From assembly GCA_021324685.1 (NCBI GenBank), contig JAJPIQ010000028.1, positions 1 to 64,000 on the forward strand: 64,000 nucleotides of DNA, written 5' to 3'. The stretch is from Bacteroidota bacterium. GTDB lineage: Bacteria > Bacteroidota > Ignavibacteria > Palsa-1295. The notes under the pieces are model-generated. The model was not told the DNA's origin. It was given only the letters and a program-made list of their open reading frames with translations, and made no database searches. A program made the position numbers and the translations under genes. Below, piece by piece: positions 29,503 to 40,222 of this stretch (within the stretch, counting starts at the first letter, position 1; each line of letters opens with the position of its first letter).

Positions 29503-31722
29503 TTACGAGTGGAACAGTGCAAACCGAAGGACGACCAGCGCAACGACGACCGCGGCAACGACCCATGCAAGGTACGTTTGTACGCGGCCGGTCTGAACCG
29601 AGCGCGCCATGAGGCCGAGGAATTGCACCGTCGCTCCCGTGAGCGTAACGATGCCGTCGATCACATACTTATCGAACCATCCGGTAATGTGCGCGAGGAG
29701 AACAGTCGCGCGTGCGGCTAAATTCACGAATCCATCCAAAATGCGGCGGTCGAACCAGGCGGTCACCCGCGCGGTGAGCATAACGGTGTCGACGACGATA
29801 AAATCGTAGATCGCGTCCAGATACCAACCGCGCTGGCTGGCGTTATAGAAGGGGCGGAATGCGCGCCTGAGGGACGCAGACCACGAAGGCCGCCACACAA
29901 AAAGGACGAATGCGAAGAGAAATCCCGCGAGCGCCGAACCCAGGGCTGCCCCTTCTGCCATTCCGGTATTGGCCACGCGTGCGCGTTCGAGCGCGACCTG
30001 GTGGGGCATGGGTGGAAGTTCCCATACATGCGCGCCCTCCTGCGGAGGGGTGATCGCAGCGCCGAACGGCTGGGAAGCAAATTCCTGGGGCGGTGGAACA
30101 TACCCCGCCGGCCGGAACGGCGGTGCGGTCTGCGGCGGAACGACCGAGGCCGGCGTTTTCACCCATTTCGAAAGAAACCATCCGTGCTCCGCACTCAACG
30201 GATTTCGCCCGAACCAGAACCAGACGCAAAAAACAGCGAGCGCAACGAGCGGGACCGTCATGACATACGGAGACTCTCGGATCTTTTCCTGGACCGCCGG
30301 TCTTGCAGGGTTCCCAAAAAACACGAGAAAGACCTGCCGCCACATATAGAGCGCCGTGAGCAACGTGACCGCAAGACCGATCCACGGGATCGCGAGCGCT
30401 ATGCCCTGCTGAAGACCTCCATAGGCCATGCTCCCGGCCAGAATTTCATCTTTCGATAAAAATCCGGCGGTCAGCGGAAGGCCCGTGATCGCAAGCGTCG
30501 CGACGAGGTACGTCCATCCCGTGACGGGCATTCGCCGAAACAGTCCGCCCATGTTGTGAATGTCCTGGGCATCGGTCTCGTGATCGTGAAGATCGTGGAG
30601 CGCGCGGTGCATCGCATGGATCACGGAACCGGCTCCCAGAAAGAGGCAGGCTTTAAAGACCGCATGCGTTACCAAATGAAAAAATCCCGCGGCCACCGCT
30701 CCGGAGCCGATCGACATGATCATCAGTCCCAACTGCGAGACCGTCGAATAGGCCAGGACGCGTTTGATGTCGCGTTGCGTAATCGCGATCGTCGCCGCGA
30801 GGACGCTCGTGAACGCACCGGTGAGCGCAACGATCAGCATGGCATTGCCGGTCAGGATCGGGAACAGGCGCGCCATGAGATAGACACCGGCGGCGACCAT
30901 CGTCGCCGCATGGATCAGTGCGGAGACGGGCGTCGGACCTTCCATCGCGTCCGGCAGCCAGACGTGCAAGGGGAACTGCGCGCTTTTTGCGACCGCCCCG
31001 CAGAAGATCAGGAGTCCGGCGATCGTGAGCGTGGTTTCCGGCGCAAGGCCTAACATGCTGAACGAGAGCGGAAGCCCCTGCTCGATATATCCAAATATTT
31101 CCCGAAATTCAAAGGTCCGAAATTCACTGAAAAGAAGTAAGATCCCGATAAAAAAGAACGCGTCCCCGATCCGGTTGACGATGAACGCTTTTTTCGATGC
31201 GTACTGCGGTCCATGGCGCTCGTACCAGTGGGCGATCAGGGAGTAGCTCGAAAAACCGACGAGTTCCCAGAACATATAGAGCTGGAAAAGGTTACCCGCG
31301 AGGACCACCCCCAGCATAGCAAACGTGAAGAGTCCGAGAAAGGCGAAATAACGGGCGTAGCGAGTGTCCTTACGCATATACCCGATCGAAAAGACATGCA
31401 CGAGGAGGCTCACGCCGGTCACGACGACGAGCAGGATCGCCGTCATGTTATCGAGCAGGATACTATGCCGAATCACGAGCGGCCCCAGGCCCGGAACGTT
31501 CCCAAAGCGGATCCAGTCCGCACTCCACTCGATGGCAAGCAAGCCTGGCGTTCGAACTTTGATCCACGCGACATAGCACGCGAGCGCCGAGCTGAACGCC
31601 ATCGCCGGCAACGCGATCAGGTGCGCCCGGTCCGCCAGCGCCCGCTGATTGAAAATCACGAGCAGGAATACCAGGAGCGGTAGTCCGAGCGCAACGAGCG
31701 AAAGAAGTATGAGTTGGTCCAC
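29503..31722 (-). CDS. nuoL: NADH-quinone oxidoreductase subunit L
   Basis: NuoL motifs FWELVGFSSYSLIAHWYER, WLPDAMEGPTPVSALIHAATMVAAGVYL, RVLAYSTVSQLGLM. Confidence 0.97.
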   Translation of the reverse strand: MDQLILLSLVALGLPLLVFLLVIFNQRALADRAHLIALPAMAFSSALACYVAWIKVRTPGLLAIEWSADWIRFGNVPGLGPLVIRHSILLDNMTAILLVVVTGVSLLVHVFSIGYMRKDTRYARYFAFLGLFTFAMLGVVLAGNLFQLYMFWELVGFSSYSLIAHWYERHGPQYASKKAFIVNRIGDAFFFIGILLLFSEFRTFEFREIFGYIEQGLPLSFSMLGLAPETTLTIAGLLIFCGAVAKSAQFPLHVWLPDAMEGPTPVSALIHAATMVAAGVYLMARLFPILTGNAMLIVALTGAFTSVLAATIAITQRDIKRVLAYSTVSQLGLMIMSIGSGAVAAGFFHLVTHAVFKACLFLGAGSVIHAMHRALHDLHDHETDAQDIHNMGGLFRRMPVTGWTYLVATLAITGLPLTAGFLSKDEILAGSMAYGGLQQGIALAIPWIGLAVTLLTALYMWRQVFLVFFGNPARPAVQEKIRESPYVMTVPLVALAVFCVWFWFGRNPLSAEHGWFLSKWVKTPASVVPPQTAPPFRPAGYVPPPQEFASQPFGAAITPPQEGAHVWELPPMPHQVALERARVANTGMAEGAALGSALAGFLFAFVLFVWRPSWSASLRRAFRPFYNASQRGWYLDAIYDFIVVDTVMLTARVTAWFDRRILDGFVNLAARATVLLAHITGWFDKYVIDGIVTLTGATVQFLGLMARSVQTGRVQTYLAWVVAAVVVALVVLRFALFHS

Positions 31723-31768
31723 GGGTCGGGCGGAAGTGCTATCGCGTTATGAGGTGAAAAGGATTCCG

Positions 31769-32086
31769 TTAATCCCGCAATTGATCGGCCTGCCGAACAT
31801 TGATGGAACCTTGCCGCTTAAAGAGGTTCAGGACGATCGCGAGCGCGACCGCCGCTTCGCATGCCGCCATGACGATCACAAACAGGGCGATCGCCTGCCC
31901 TCCGAGATTGATCGCTCCGTAGCGCGTGAACGCGACGAAGTTAATGTTCGCAGCATTCAAGATCAGTTCGATACCCATCAGCACGGCAATGGCATTACGC
32001 CGCGTCAGCATCGTAAAAATTCCAAGTACGAGGAGTACGGCACTCAGGACCAGGAAATGGGTCAGGCCAACGGGAATGTAATTCAT
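31769..32086 (-). CDS. nuoK: NADH-quinone oxidoreductase subunit K
   Basis: MGIELILNAANINFVAF; MAACEAAVALAIVLNLFK. Confidence 0.97.
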   Translation of the reverse strand: MNYIPVGLTHFLVLSAVLLVLGIFTMLTRRNAIAVLMGIELILNAANINFVAFTRYGAINLGGQAIALFVIVMAACEAAVALAIVLNLFKRQGSINVRQADQLRD

Positions 32087-32706
32087 CGGGAACCCTCCGG
32101 ACGGTTGTGTTTCGCGAGCAGGAATGTTTCTTTTCGTGCGATCATCGCCGCGCCGATCAGTGCGACGAGCAATACGACCGAAACCAGTTCGAACGGCAAC
32201 AGGTAATCGGTGAGCAGCAGCGTTCCGAGTGCCATGGCCGTCCCCTGGCTGCCCTGGTGATCGAGGATTTCACGCGGAGTTCCCTGCACGGCATGCGTCG
32301 CTTGTTCGATCGCGTCCTTATTCCAGGGACTGCGACTCCACGGCATTTGGTCGAACTTCATCCAATGTCCCTCCACGAGAAACGAGCCAAGCAGGCACAG
32401 CAGCGCCAGACAAATGACGAGCGCCGGAATGCGGGACTTGAGCGCCGAGCGAAGGTCGATATTCGTCACGCGGTTCGTCAGCATCACGCCAAACACGATC
32501 AGCACGAGAATGCCCCCGACATAGATCAGGACCTGGCTGATCGCCAGGAAATCGGCCGCAAGCAGAACATAAATTCCCGCGATCCCGAAAAATGTAAAGA
32601 GCAGAGAAAACGCCGCATGCACAATATTGCGCGAAAAACAGACGACCGCTGCCGAGGCCACGATCGCGGCGGCAAAGAGATAAAAGAAGATGTCGAAAAG
32701 AGGCAC
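32083..32706 (-). CDS. nuoJ: NADH-quinone oxidoreductase subunit J
   Basis: HAAFSLLFTFFGIAGIYVLLAADFLAISQVLIYVGGILVLIVFGVML. Confidence 0.97.
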   Translation of the reverse strand: MPLFDIFFYLFAAAIVASAAVVCFSRNIVHAAFSLLFTFFGIAGIYVLLAADFLAISQVLIYVGGILVLIVFGVMLTNRVTNIDLRSALKSRIPALVICLALLCLLGSFLVEGHWMKFDQMPWSRSPWNKDAIEQATHAVQGTPREILDHQGSQGTAMALGTLLLTDYLLPFELVSVVLLVALIGAAMIARKETFLLAKHNRPEGSR

Positions 32707-32716
32707 GGTCTATAGC

Positions 32717-33349
32717 TTAGTGTTTCGGTCCTTTGTTCGCCCACGGCGACGCGGCGGAAGGCGGCGGCGAAGAGGGCGGCGTTGAGGAAGGTGGCCCTGC
32801 CGGCGCGTTCGCGGCGCGGTCCGCCGCTTGTTTGGCACGCTGGACATTGGCCTGCGCCTCGTAGTTCGCCCGGTTTTGTCGGTGGAGTTCGGCCTCGGCT
32901 GCGTCCATCGTTGCGTAGTGGTAGATCAGGTTCTCCCGTTTCGGTTCCGAAAATTCAAACACTTCGGTCATAACAATACACTCGGTCGGGCACGGCCAGA
33001 CGCAGAGCGAACAATAGCAGCACTTCGCCATATCGATATCGAACTTCGTGACCCACAGCGATTTCTTTTTCGCAAAGCGCGTCGTCACTCCGAGATCCTC
33101 TTCGGGAATCGATTTTACCGTTTCGATTTCAATACAATCCACGGGACAGGCACGCGCGCATTTATCGCACCCGATGCAATCGTCCATATTGACATAGAGC
33201 CGGTTCCGCGCGCGTTCCGGAAGGATATATTCGTTCTTTGGCTCCGGATACTGCCGGGTAACTTTTCGACGACCGAGATGACGGATGACGACCGTCAGTC
33301 CCTTCACTGCTGTCGAAAGCCCTCGCGTAATATCGCTGAAGTATCCCAT
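32717..33349 (-). CDS. nuoI: NADH-quinone oxidoreductase subunit I (2x[4Fe-4S]) with low-complexity C-terminal extension
   Basis: CIGCDKCARACPVDCI and CCYCSLCVWPCPTECI; A/P/S-rich tail. Confidence 0.97.
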   Translation of the reverse strand: MGYFSDITRGLSTAVKGLTVVIRHLGRRKVTRQYPEPKNEYILPERARNRLYVNMDDCIGCDKCARACPVDCIEIETVKSIPEEDLGVTTRFAKKKSLWVTKFDIDMAKCCYCSLCVWPCPTECIVMTEVFEFSEPKRENLIYHYATMDAAEAELHRQNRANYEAQANVQRAKQAADRAANAPAGPPSSTPPSSPPPSAASPWANKGPKH

Positions 33350-33416
33350 GAAGTTTCTCTAACACGCGAAACAAGACGAGTAATCCATCTTAAGGAAAAA
33401 CGCCGGCGCGCTATCG

Positions 33417-33704
33417 TTATTCCTCTTCGATATCATCTCCCTCTTCGATATCATCGGGCGTGAGCAGGTTGCCAAACGCACCGATGACCTGCAGGACATG
33501 GCCCGCGAGCGGCAGCCAGACGCCAAACGCGGGCGATACCAGGTCCCTCCACGCGGCATACCAGCCGATCGCTGCAACAATCGTTCCGATACAAAAGAGC
33601 AGCGTATAGACCAATTGCCGGATGCGAAAACGATCGAGCGCGCGGTCCGCATTCGCGCGGCGAAAAAACTCGTGCTCTTCGGGAAGATCGGAATCGAGCA
33701 TCAT
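33417..33704 (-). CDS. Small membrane protein of unknown function inside the nuo operon
   Basis: About 95 aa from [10 protein letters not shown] with two hydrophobic segments; overlaps the nuoH stop at 33701. Confidence 0.65.
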   Translation of the reverse strand: MMLDSDLPEEHEFFRRANADRALDRFRIRQLVYTLLFCIGTIVAAIGWYAAWRDLVSPAFGVWLPLAGHVLQVIGAFGNLLTPDDIEEGDDIEEE

Positions 33705-34801
33705 TGAATCGCGACCGCAATAACGCTCGCTGCGGCAACGGCCGTGAGCCCGAATGGGATAAGGACTTTCCAGCAAATACGCATCACCTGGTCGACGCGA
33801 AATCTCGGCAGGGTCCACCGGATCCAGATTTGAGCGAAGACGAACGAGAGCCCTTTAAGAATAAACCAGAGAAATCCCATCGCGGGACCGTTCATCGTGT
33901 CTCCCAGGGGCGATTGCCAGCCGCCTAAAAATAAGATCGACGCCACCGAGCCGACGGCGAACATGCTGGCATACTCGCTCAGAAAAAAAAGCGCGAATTT
34001 CATGCCGCTGTATTCCGTATGGTACCCGGCGACGAGTTCGGACTCGGCTTCGGGCACATCGAAGGGAACCCGGTTCGTTTCGGCAAGCGAGCCGATGAAA
34101 TAGATCGCGAACGCCACGAGCATGACCGGGACCAGAACGAAATTCGTACTGCCGCCGAACCCCTCGAGATGTTTGGGACCGCCGAGCAGGAACCAATTAT
34201 TGATTCCCCCCGCCTGAAGATCGGTGATCGTCTGGAGGTCCATCGAACCGGCAATGACGACGACCGTGATCACGGCCAACGCGACCGGAATTTCATATGA
34301 AATGATCTGCGCGACCGAACGCATGGCACCGATCATCGAATATTTATTGTCCGACCCCCACCCGGCCAGCAGGATCGAAACGACGACGAGGGAACCCATG
34401 CTGAGGATATAGAAAATTCCCGTATTGAGCCGCGCCCCGATATAGGCCACCGAAAACGGTAGCGCCGCGAACGCGGCATAGCTGCCGATGAACGCGACCC
34501 AGGGCGCCAGGCGATAGAGCGGTCGATCGGCAGCGCGCGGTGTCGTATCTTCTTTTTGAAGAAGTTTCAGGATATCGGCGATCGGTTGCAGTATGCCTTT
34601 CGGCCCCGTCCGCATCGGGCCGAGCCGGTCCTGCAGCCACGCCGAAATTTTCATCTCCCCTAAGATCGCGACGAGGCCGTAAACAAGGATAAACACAAGC
34701 GGAATGGCTGCGTACACGAGGGTCGTCACGACCAGCGTAATGATGCTCGGCGAAAAAAAACGCGAGATAAATTCGTAAAGGGCCTGATAGATCGCGGTCA
34801 T
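33701..34801 (-). CDS. nuoH: NADH-quinone oxidoreductase subunit H
   Basis: Start [75 protein letters not shown]. Confidence 0.97.
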   Translation of the reverse strand: MTAIYQALYEFISRFFSPSIITLVVTTLVYAAIPLVFILVYGLVAILGEMKISAWLQDRLGPMRTGPKGILQPIADILKLLQKEDTTPRAADRPLYRLAPWVAFIGSYAAFAALPFSVAYIGARLNTGIFYILSMGSLVVVSILLAGWGSDNKYSMIGAMRSVAQIISYEIPVALAVITVVVIAGSMDLQTITDLQAGGINNWFLLGGPKHLEGFGGSTNFVLVPVMLVAFAIYFIGSLAETNRVPFDVPEAESELVAGYHTEYSGMKFALFFLSEYASMFAVGSVASILFLGGWQSPLGDTMNGPAMGFLWFILKGLSFVFAQIWIRWTLPRFRVDQVMRICWKVLIPFGLTAVAAASVIAVAIQ

Positions 34802-36009
34802 CGGTCCACCTCCCCCAGCACAATATCGATGGAACCTAAGATGACGATGAGATCGGCGACGAGGTAGCCCCGCGAAAGGAGCGGGAGCAGGCTCAGGTTG
34901 GAAAATGCCGGCGAGCGTACCTTCACCCGCCACGGCTTGACATCGCCGTTCGAGACGATATAATATCCCAATTCCCCGCGCGGCGTTTCGGTCCGGGAGT
35001 AGATCTCGCCTTCCGGCGGCTTCAGCCGTTTGGGAATGGCCGACTGCACATCCGTCGCGTCCTGCCGTGGGAATTGTTCCAGGATCTGCTCGATAATATT
35101 CAGGGACTGTTCCCACTCCTGCATCCGGACCCAATGGCGATTGAAGGAATCTCCCGGTTCTCCACGGTCCGAAGAACCGATCGCGACCTCCCACTCGAAG
35201 CGATCGTAGATCGAATAGGGATCGTCCTTGCGGATGTCCCACTTGACTCCGCAGGAACGGAGCATCGGGCCCGACGCACCGCCATTGATCGCGACCTCGC
35301 GGTCCAAAACGCCGATCCCTGCCGTGCGCTCGACGAAAATATGATTGAAGGTCAGGAGATCGTTGATCTCTTGGTGCGTGGCCCGCGATTTTTTCAGGAA
35401 GTCACGGCACATCGGCAGGACGTCCGGGTGAAGATCGTGCGAAAGGCCGCCGACCCACATATAATTATAGAGGAAGCGCGCGCCGCACGTCTTCTCGAAC
35501 ATCTCGAGGATCGTTTCGCGGTCGCGGAAACAGTAGAGGAACGGGGTGAACGCGCCGGAATCCATCCCAAACGTTCCGATCGCGATCAGGTGCGATGCAA
35601 TCCGCTGGAGTTCTGCAAAGAGCACCCGAATGTACTCGACTTTTTCCGGAACCTCGATATACAGGAGCCGCTCGACAGCCGTCACGTAGCCGTGCTCTCC
35701 GGACATCGCCGCAATGTAGTCCATCCGATCGACATACGGCAGGACCTGCGGGTAAGTCAGATTTTCGGCGTGCTTTTCGAAGCAGCGATGAAGATACCCG
35801 ATATGCGGGATCACATCGACGACCACTTCGCCATCGAGCACGACCTCGAGCCGCAGCACGCCATGGGTGGAGGGATGCTGCGGGCCGATATTGAGCACCA
35901 TTTCTTCGGTATGCAGGCGCTTCGGTTCCACGCGGTCGGGCAGATGGACCGGCGCGCTCGCATGCAGGAGCGAATGGCTGTGGATATTCCGTTCTAAGAT
36001 TTCCGGCAT
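34798..36009 (-). CDS. nuoD: NADH-quinone oxidoreductase subunit D
   Basis: [55 protein letters not shown]. Confidence 0.98.
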   Translation of the reverse strand: MPEILERNIHSHSLLHASAPVHLPDRVEPKRLHTEEMVLNIGPQHPSTHGVLRLEVVLDGEVVVDVIPHIGYLHRCFEKHAENLTYPQVLPYVDRMDYIAAMSGEHGYVTAVERLLYIEVPEKVEYIRVLFAELQRIASHLIAIGTFGMDSGAFTPFLYCFRDRETILEMFEKTCGARFLYNYMWVGGLSHDLHPDVLPMCRDFLKKSRATHQEINDLLTFNHIFVERTAGIGVLDREVAINGGASGPMLRSCGVKWDIRKDDPYSIYDRFEWEVAIGSSDRGEPGDSFNRHWVRMQEWEQSLNIIEQILEQFPRQDATDVQSAIPKRLKPPEGEIYSRTETPRGELGYYIVSNGDVKPWRVKVRSPAFSNLSLLPLLSRGYLVADLIVILGSIDIVLGEVDR

Positions 36010-36012
36010 CGA

Positions 36013-36516
36013 CTAATTTGGAACTTTCATTCCGTGATAAAAATCGGGTTCCTTGAAATATTTTCGGAGCGGATGGCCCGGGTAGTCCTCTTCCAGCAGG
36101 ATCCGGCGATGGTCCGGATGTCCTTCGAACCGAATGCCCATCATATCCCACGCTTCGCGCTCCTGCCAGTTGGCGTGCGACCAGACACTCGTGACCGAGG
36201 GGACCCGCGCCTGCGCCATGGGACGCGTGATCTTCAGGACGATCTGGTGACGGTACACCGTCGACTCCAGATGATATACGACAGAAAGCGAACCATCGCC
36301 ATGGTCGACGGAAGAGAGGAGCAGCAAGCTGTCGAAGGCGAGCGCAGGTTCATCCCGAAGAAAAAATGCGAGTTCCAAAAGACGGGCCGGGTCCGATACC
36401 TGAAAAAACGATCCCATCCGCCGCGCATACGCAGACTCGGAGTTGGACGCGTGCCATACCCCCAGCGTTTCGCCAAACGCCGACTGAAGCCGTTCGATGA
36501 TGCCCAATTGCTCCAT
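36013..36516 (-). CDS. nuoC: NADH-quinone oxidoreductase subunit C
   Basis: [46 protein letters not shown]. Confidence 0.97.
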   Translation of the reverse strand: MEQLGIIERLQSAFGETLGVWHASNSESAYARRMGSFFQVSDPARLLELAFFLRDEPALAFDSLLLLSSVDHGDGSLSVVYHLESTVYRHQIVLKITRPMAQARVPSVTSVWSHANWQEREAWDMMGIRFEGHPDHRRILLEEDYPGHPLRKYFKEPDFYHGMKVPN

Positions 36517-36537
36517 TAGTCGATGCTCTGTGGCTCC

Positions 36538-37059
36538 TTACTCGGTGAATTCGATGTCTTTTCCCTGTGCGCGAACTTTTTCCTGCAACTTCATCAGCCC
36601 TTCGAGCAGTGCTTCCGGCCGCGGAGGACAGCCCGGAATGTAGACGTCGACCGGGATCACCCGATCGACGCCCCGGAGCACATGATACCCATACTCCCAA
36701 TAGGGTCCCCCACAATTGGAACAGTTCCCCATCGAAATGACGTATTTGGGGTCGGCCATTTGCTCGTAGAGCATCTTGACCCGCGATGCCATTTTGAGCG
36801 TCACGGTCCCCGAAATAATGATCACGTCGGATTGCCGCGGACTGGGTCGGGGGATCACGCCAAAGCGCATCATATCGTAGTGCGCGGCCGCCGTGGACAT
36901 CATTTCGATCGCGCAGCACGCCAGCCCGAAACTCATTTGCCACAGGCTCGAAAGGCGCGACCAATTGAAGAGCGTGTCCAGGCTCGTGACGATCACATTT
37001 CCTTCCCCGGTTTTATCCGTGGGAAGGACCGGCAGTTCCATATGGTCTAAAAATCCCAT
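36538..37059 (-). CDS. nuoB: NADH-quinone oxidoreductase subunit B
   Basis: [45 protein letters not shown]. Confidence 0.98.
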   Translation of the reverse strand: MGFLDHMELPVLPTDKTGEGNVIVTSLDTLFNWSRLSSLWQMSFGLACCAIEMMSTAAAHYDMMRFGVIPRPSPRQSDVIIISGTVTLKMASRVKMLYEQMADPKYVISMGNCSNCGGPYWEYGYHVLRGVDRVIPVDVYIPGCPPRPEALLEGLMKLQEKVRAQGKDIEFTE

Positions 37060-37062
37060 CGA

Positions 37063-37494
37063 TTATGCAATTCCCTGTGGGCGCGTTGGATTCCGGAGCG
37101 CGACCACGTCCTGGAGCCGCGCGACGAACGGCTTCGGACGCGCCCATTCGAGGTCGCCTTTCGACCAGACGTAAACATAGCCGACGCCCAGGATCACGAG
37201 GAAGGTAAACATCTCCCCGACCGCAAGCCACCCCATCGGTTTGTACACGAGCGCCCAGGGAAATAAAAACAAGATCTCGACATCGAACAAAATAAAAATG
37301 AGCGCGACGACATAATAGCGAATGTTGAATTTCGTCCACGCCCCGCCGATCGTGTCCTCGCCGCATTCATACGAGGCCAGCTTGAACCTATTCGGATTTT
37401 TGGGACGCAACAAACGGCTCGTGACGAGCCCGCCCGCGACAAAAAGGATCGCGAGAATAATAAACGCAAAGACGTGGCTGAATTCTGTGAGCAT
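37063..37494 (-). CDS. nuoA: NADH-quinone oxidoreductase subunit A
   Basis: YECGEDTIGGAWTKFNIRYYVVALIFILFDVEILFLFPWA. Confidence 0.97.
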   Translation of the reverse strand: MLTEFSHVFAFIILAILFVAGGLVTSRLLRPKNPNRFKLASYECGEDTIGGAWTKFNIRYYVVALIFILFDVEILFLFPWALVYKPMGWLAVGEMFTFLVILGVGYVYVWSKGDLEWARPKPFVARLQDVVALRNPTRPQGIA

Positions 37495-37571
37495 TCCGAT
37501 CGATTAAAAAACATTCGTAGATCGAAGATAATGCCGAACGGATTATTTCGGACGTGTCCCGGACGCTATCA

Positions 37572-38474
37572 TTATGTCGCATTGCGGACTAAGGCCTTTA
37601 GGACCTTCAGGTTTTCATAGTCCTCCGTCATCTTCTCGTCCTTTGGGGTCTCGAGGATCTTTGGGATTTTTTTAAATCGGGGATCATTCATGAGCCGGCG
37701 AAATCCCTCGAGGCCGATCGTCCCTTTCCCGATGTGTTCGTGCCGGTCCACGCGGCTTCCGAGCGGAGTTTTCGAATCGTTCGTGTGAATGCAGACCAGT
37801 TTGTCAAAGCCAATCCTCGCTTCGAACTCGGCGAACGTTCGCTCCCATGCTTCTTCGGTCCGCAGGTCGTATCCTGCAGCAAAGAGATGGCAGGTATCGA
37901 GGCAAACGCCCATGCGGCGGTCGTCCCTCACGTTTTGAAGGATCGCTTCGAGATGCTCGAATCTATATCCCACGGCCGATCCCTGCCCAGCGGTAATCTC
38001 GAGCACCGTTTTTGTTTTTACTTCCGGGGTCCGCGCGTGGATCCCGTTGAGCGCGCTCGCAATATTCCTGATCCCCTGCTCGATCCCCTGGCCGCCATGG
38101 GAACCGGGATGAAAAACGAAATAATCGATGCCGACCGCATTGGCGCGGAGCAGTTCTTTCAAGAAGCTTTCACGGGACTGCTCCTGAATCTTCGCGTCCG
38201 AAGAACCGAGGTTCAGCAAGTAACAGGCGTGCGCGACGAGGGGGCCGTCCTGCTTCCACGCCTTCCTCCGTGCGCGGAATCCCGCAATTTCTTCCGCGGA
38301 AAGCTCCTTCGGCGCGAACCATTGTTTATTGTTCTTCACAAAGAGCTGGAACGTGTTGATTCCCAACGTTTCTGCGCGATCGAACGCCATGAGGATCCCA
38401 CCGGTCGCGGAAACATGGACGCCCAGCAGCGGGGCGGCCGGCGTGGTAGAAAGTTTCGTCCCGGTCTGTGCCAT
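37572..38474 (-). CDS. nfo: Deoxyribonuclease IV (AP endonuclease)
   Basis: LGVHVSATGGI; FHPGSHGGQG; GVCLDTCHLFAAGYD; HTNDSKTPLGSRVDRHEHIGKGTIGLEGF. Confidence 0.96.
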   Translation of the reverse strand: MAQTGTKLSTTPAAPLLGVHVSATGGILMAFDRAETLGINTFQLFVKNNKQWFAPKELSAEEIAGFRARRKAWKQDGPLVAHACYLLNLGSSDAKIQEQSRESFLKELLRANAVGIDYFVFHPGSHGGQGIEQGIRNIASALNGIHARTPEVKTKTVLEITAGQGSAVGYRFEHLEAILQNVRDDRRMGVCLDTCHLFAAGYDLRTEEAWERTFAEFEARIGFDKLVCIHTNDSKTPLGSRVDRHEHIGKGTIGLEGFRRLMNDPRFKKIPKILETPKDEKMTEDYENLKVLKALVRNAT

Positions 38475-38497
38475 AAAGTTCCAGCGCCTTCCATAAA

Positions 38498-38523
38498 AAA
38501 GGCCGCGAACCGTCGCGGCCTTT
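38498..38523 (-). terminator. Intrinsic terminator downstream of the cyclophilin gene
   Basis: AAAGGCCGCGA-ACCG-TCGCGGCCTTT; minus strand continues TTTTTTATGG. Confidence 0.9.
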
Positions 38524-38543
38524 GAACGCTCGATCGAGCGAGG

Positions 38544-39212
38544 TTAGTCGTTCTCGACGTACATTTTCAGCACTTCGGCAGCGCGGCCGGGATTATTTCC
38601 TGAATTCATATCGTGCGGGCGGCCGGTCACGTCCGGAAGATTGACGATCTTATCGACCACGTCCATTCCCTCGGTCACCTGGCCAAAGACGGTGTATTGC
38701 CGATCGAGGAATCCGGCATCGGCTACACAAATAAAGAACTGGCAGGACGCCGAGTTCGGATCGTTCGTGCGGGCCATGGAAAGGATTCCGCGCGCGTGGT
38801 GAATGTCGTTGAACTCGGCCTTCAGGCGGTTCGAGCCGTTGTTGCCCATGCCGTCGTTCGAATAGTCGTTATCCTTCGTATTCGGGTCGCCGCCCTGGAT
38901 CATGAAACCCGGGATCACTCGATGGAAATAGGTCGAATCGTAAAAATGCGATTTCGCCAGGTCGATAATATTCTGAACGTGGTTCGGCGCGACTTTCTCG
39001 AAGAGTTGCAGTTTAATCGTTCCCTGCTTCGTCACGATGACAAGCCGGCGTTTCGGATGCGATGTGTATTGGTCCAATTTCGTACCGGTGATCGGTGGTT
39101 TGTAAGTCGGGCCGGTGCCCGGAGTGGTTGCAGCAGTGATAGTAAGATAGCTCGCAATGCCGATCATGAACGCGGCCGCGAACATCGAAACAATCTTAAC
39201 GTTTTTTTTCAT
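38544..39212 (-). CDS. Cyclophilin-type peptidyl-prolyl isomerase, exported
   Basis: FHRVIPGFMIQGGDP; RGILSMARTNDPNSASCQFFICVADAGFLDRQYTVFGQV. Confidence 0.95.
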   Translation of the reverse strand: MKKNVKIVSMFAAAFMIGIASYLTITAATTPGTGPTYKPPITGTKLDQYTSHPKRRLVIVTKQGTIKLQLFEKVAPNHVQNIIDLAKSHFYDSTYFHRVIPGFMIQGGDPNTKDNDYSNDGMGNNGSNRLKAEFNDIHHARGILSMARTNDPNSASCQFFICVADAGFLDRQYTVFGQVTEGMDVVDKIVNLPDVTGRPHDMNSGNNPGRAAEVLKMYVEND

Positions 39213-39297
39213 CTTTGAATCTTCGTTGTTAGAGCGAGAAGTAAAATTTCGCAGTTCCTACATAATCGAAAACGGGCGGTTCAGTTCCAGTTTTTCC

Positions 39298-40095
39298 TTA
39301 CCCGATCGTAATCTCTTCCACGGGGCTGTTATAGGTACCGGGTACCGGCGAGCCGTCGGGCGCCGTCAGTTGAAGCCGGACCGTATGCTTCCCGCTCGAA
39401 AGTCCACGGATATAATACGGCTGCCATTTTACGATGTCGGGCATCGCCGCGCCGTCGATCCAGACTTTCACTTTATAGCTGTTCGTGTCGAGCGTTGCGT
39501 TCGAAACATAGAAATCGAGCAACACGCTCGAATCCTCCGTTCCGGTGTAGGACCCTTTGGGCCGGGAATACGTCAGCATCGGGCCGTTCAAATTATTTCC
39601 TGTCGAAGCTTTCGTTTCCTGCCCGACAAAAAACGTCCGCGTTGCAAACGCACCGGGCGATTTAATGCTCTCGTGCCAGGAAAACGAAGGGAATGCGCGG
39701 ACCGTATGCATTCCCGGCGGAAGCACGCCGATATTGAACGGTTGTCCATTCTTATAATCGGCCATGTACGGTTTCTCGTCGACGATCACATGGACGTGCT
39801 GTCCCTGTTTCGAATATGCAATGCCGCGGGTGCTGTCCGCATCGGTATGAGTCCCGAGCTCCGTTCCCGTGACCTGCATAATGATGAAGACGGAATCCTT
39901 CGGATTTTTCAGGACTTCCCCTTCGCGTGGAGCGACGATGGCGAGCTTCGCGTCCGGGTATGGCACCGATGGCGCCGGCACGAGTTCGACGTGACGGGTG
40001 GTGTCGACAGAAGTTTGTGCGCCCTGTTTCGAACAGGAAGCGAGCGCAAACGCAGAGATCAGGAGAAGAAAAGTCGCACGAAAGGTCCTATTCAT
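39298..40095 (-). CDS. Lipoprotein of unknown function with Ig-like/beta-rich regions
   Basis: Start MNRTFRATFLLLISAFALASCS (lipobox). Confidence 0.7.
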   Translation of the reverse strand: MNRTFRATFLLLISAFALASCSKQGAQTSVDTTRHVELVPAPSVPYPDAKLAIVAPREGEVLKNPKDSVFIIMQVTGTELGTHTDADSTRGIAYSKQGQHVHVIVDEKPYMADYKNGQPFNIGVLPPGMHTVRAFPSFSWHESIKSPGAFATRTFFVGQETKASTGNNLNGPMLTYSRPKGSYTGTEDSSVLLDFYVSNATLDTNSYKVKVWIDGAAMPDIVKWQPYYIRGLSSGKHTVRLQLTAPDGSPVPGTYNSPVEEITIG

Positions 40096-40222
40096 AGCTG
40101 CAAAAATATCATAGTCGCAAAAATACGGATATCGCTCGTGCAAAGATACGCATGCCGCTTCACATGGAACGGCATTCGCTTATTCCAGGAATACGGTGTA
40201 AGCCAAACAGCCGAGTTCGCGC

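Noticed and set aside
23011-37494. Claim that the organism lacks nuoEFG
   Set aside because: Only the window can be seen; absence is stated for this locus only
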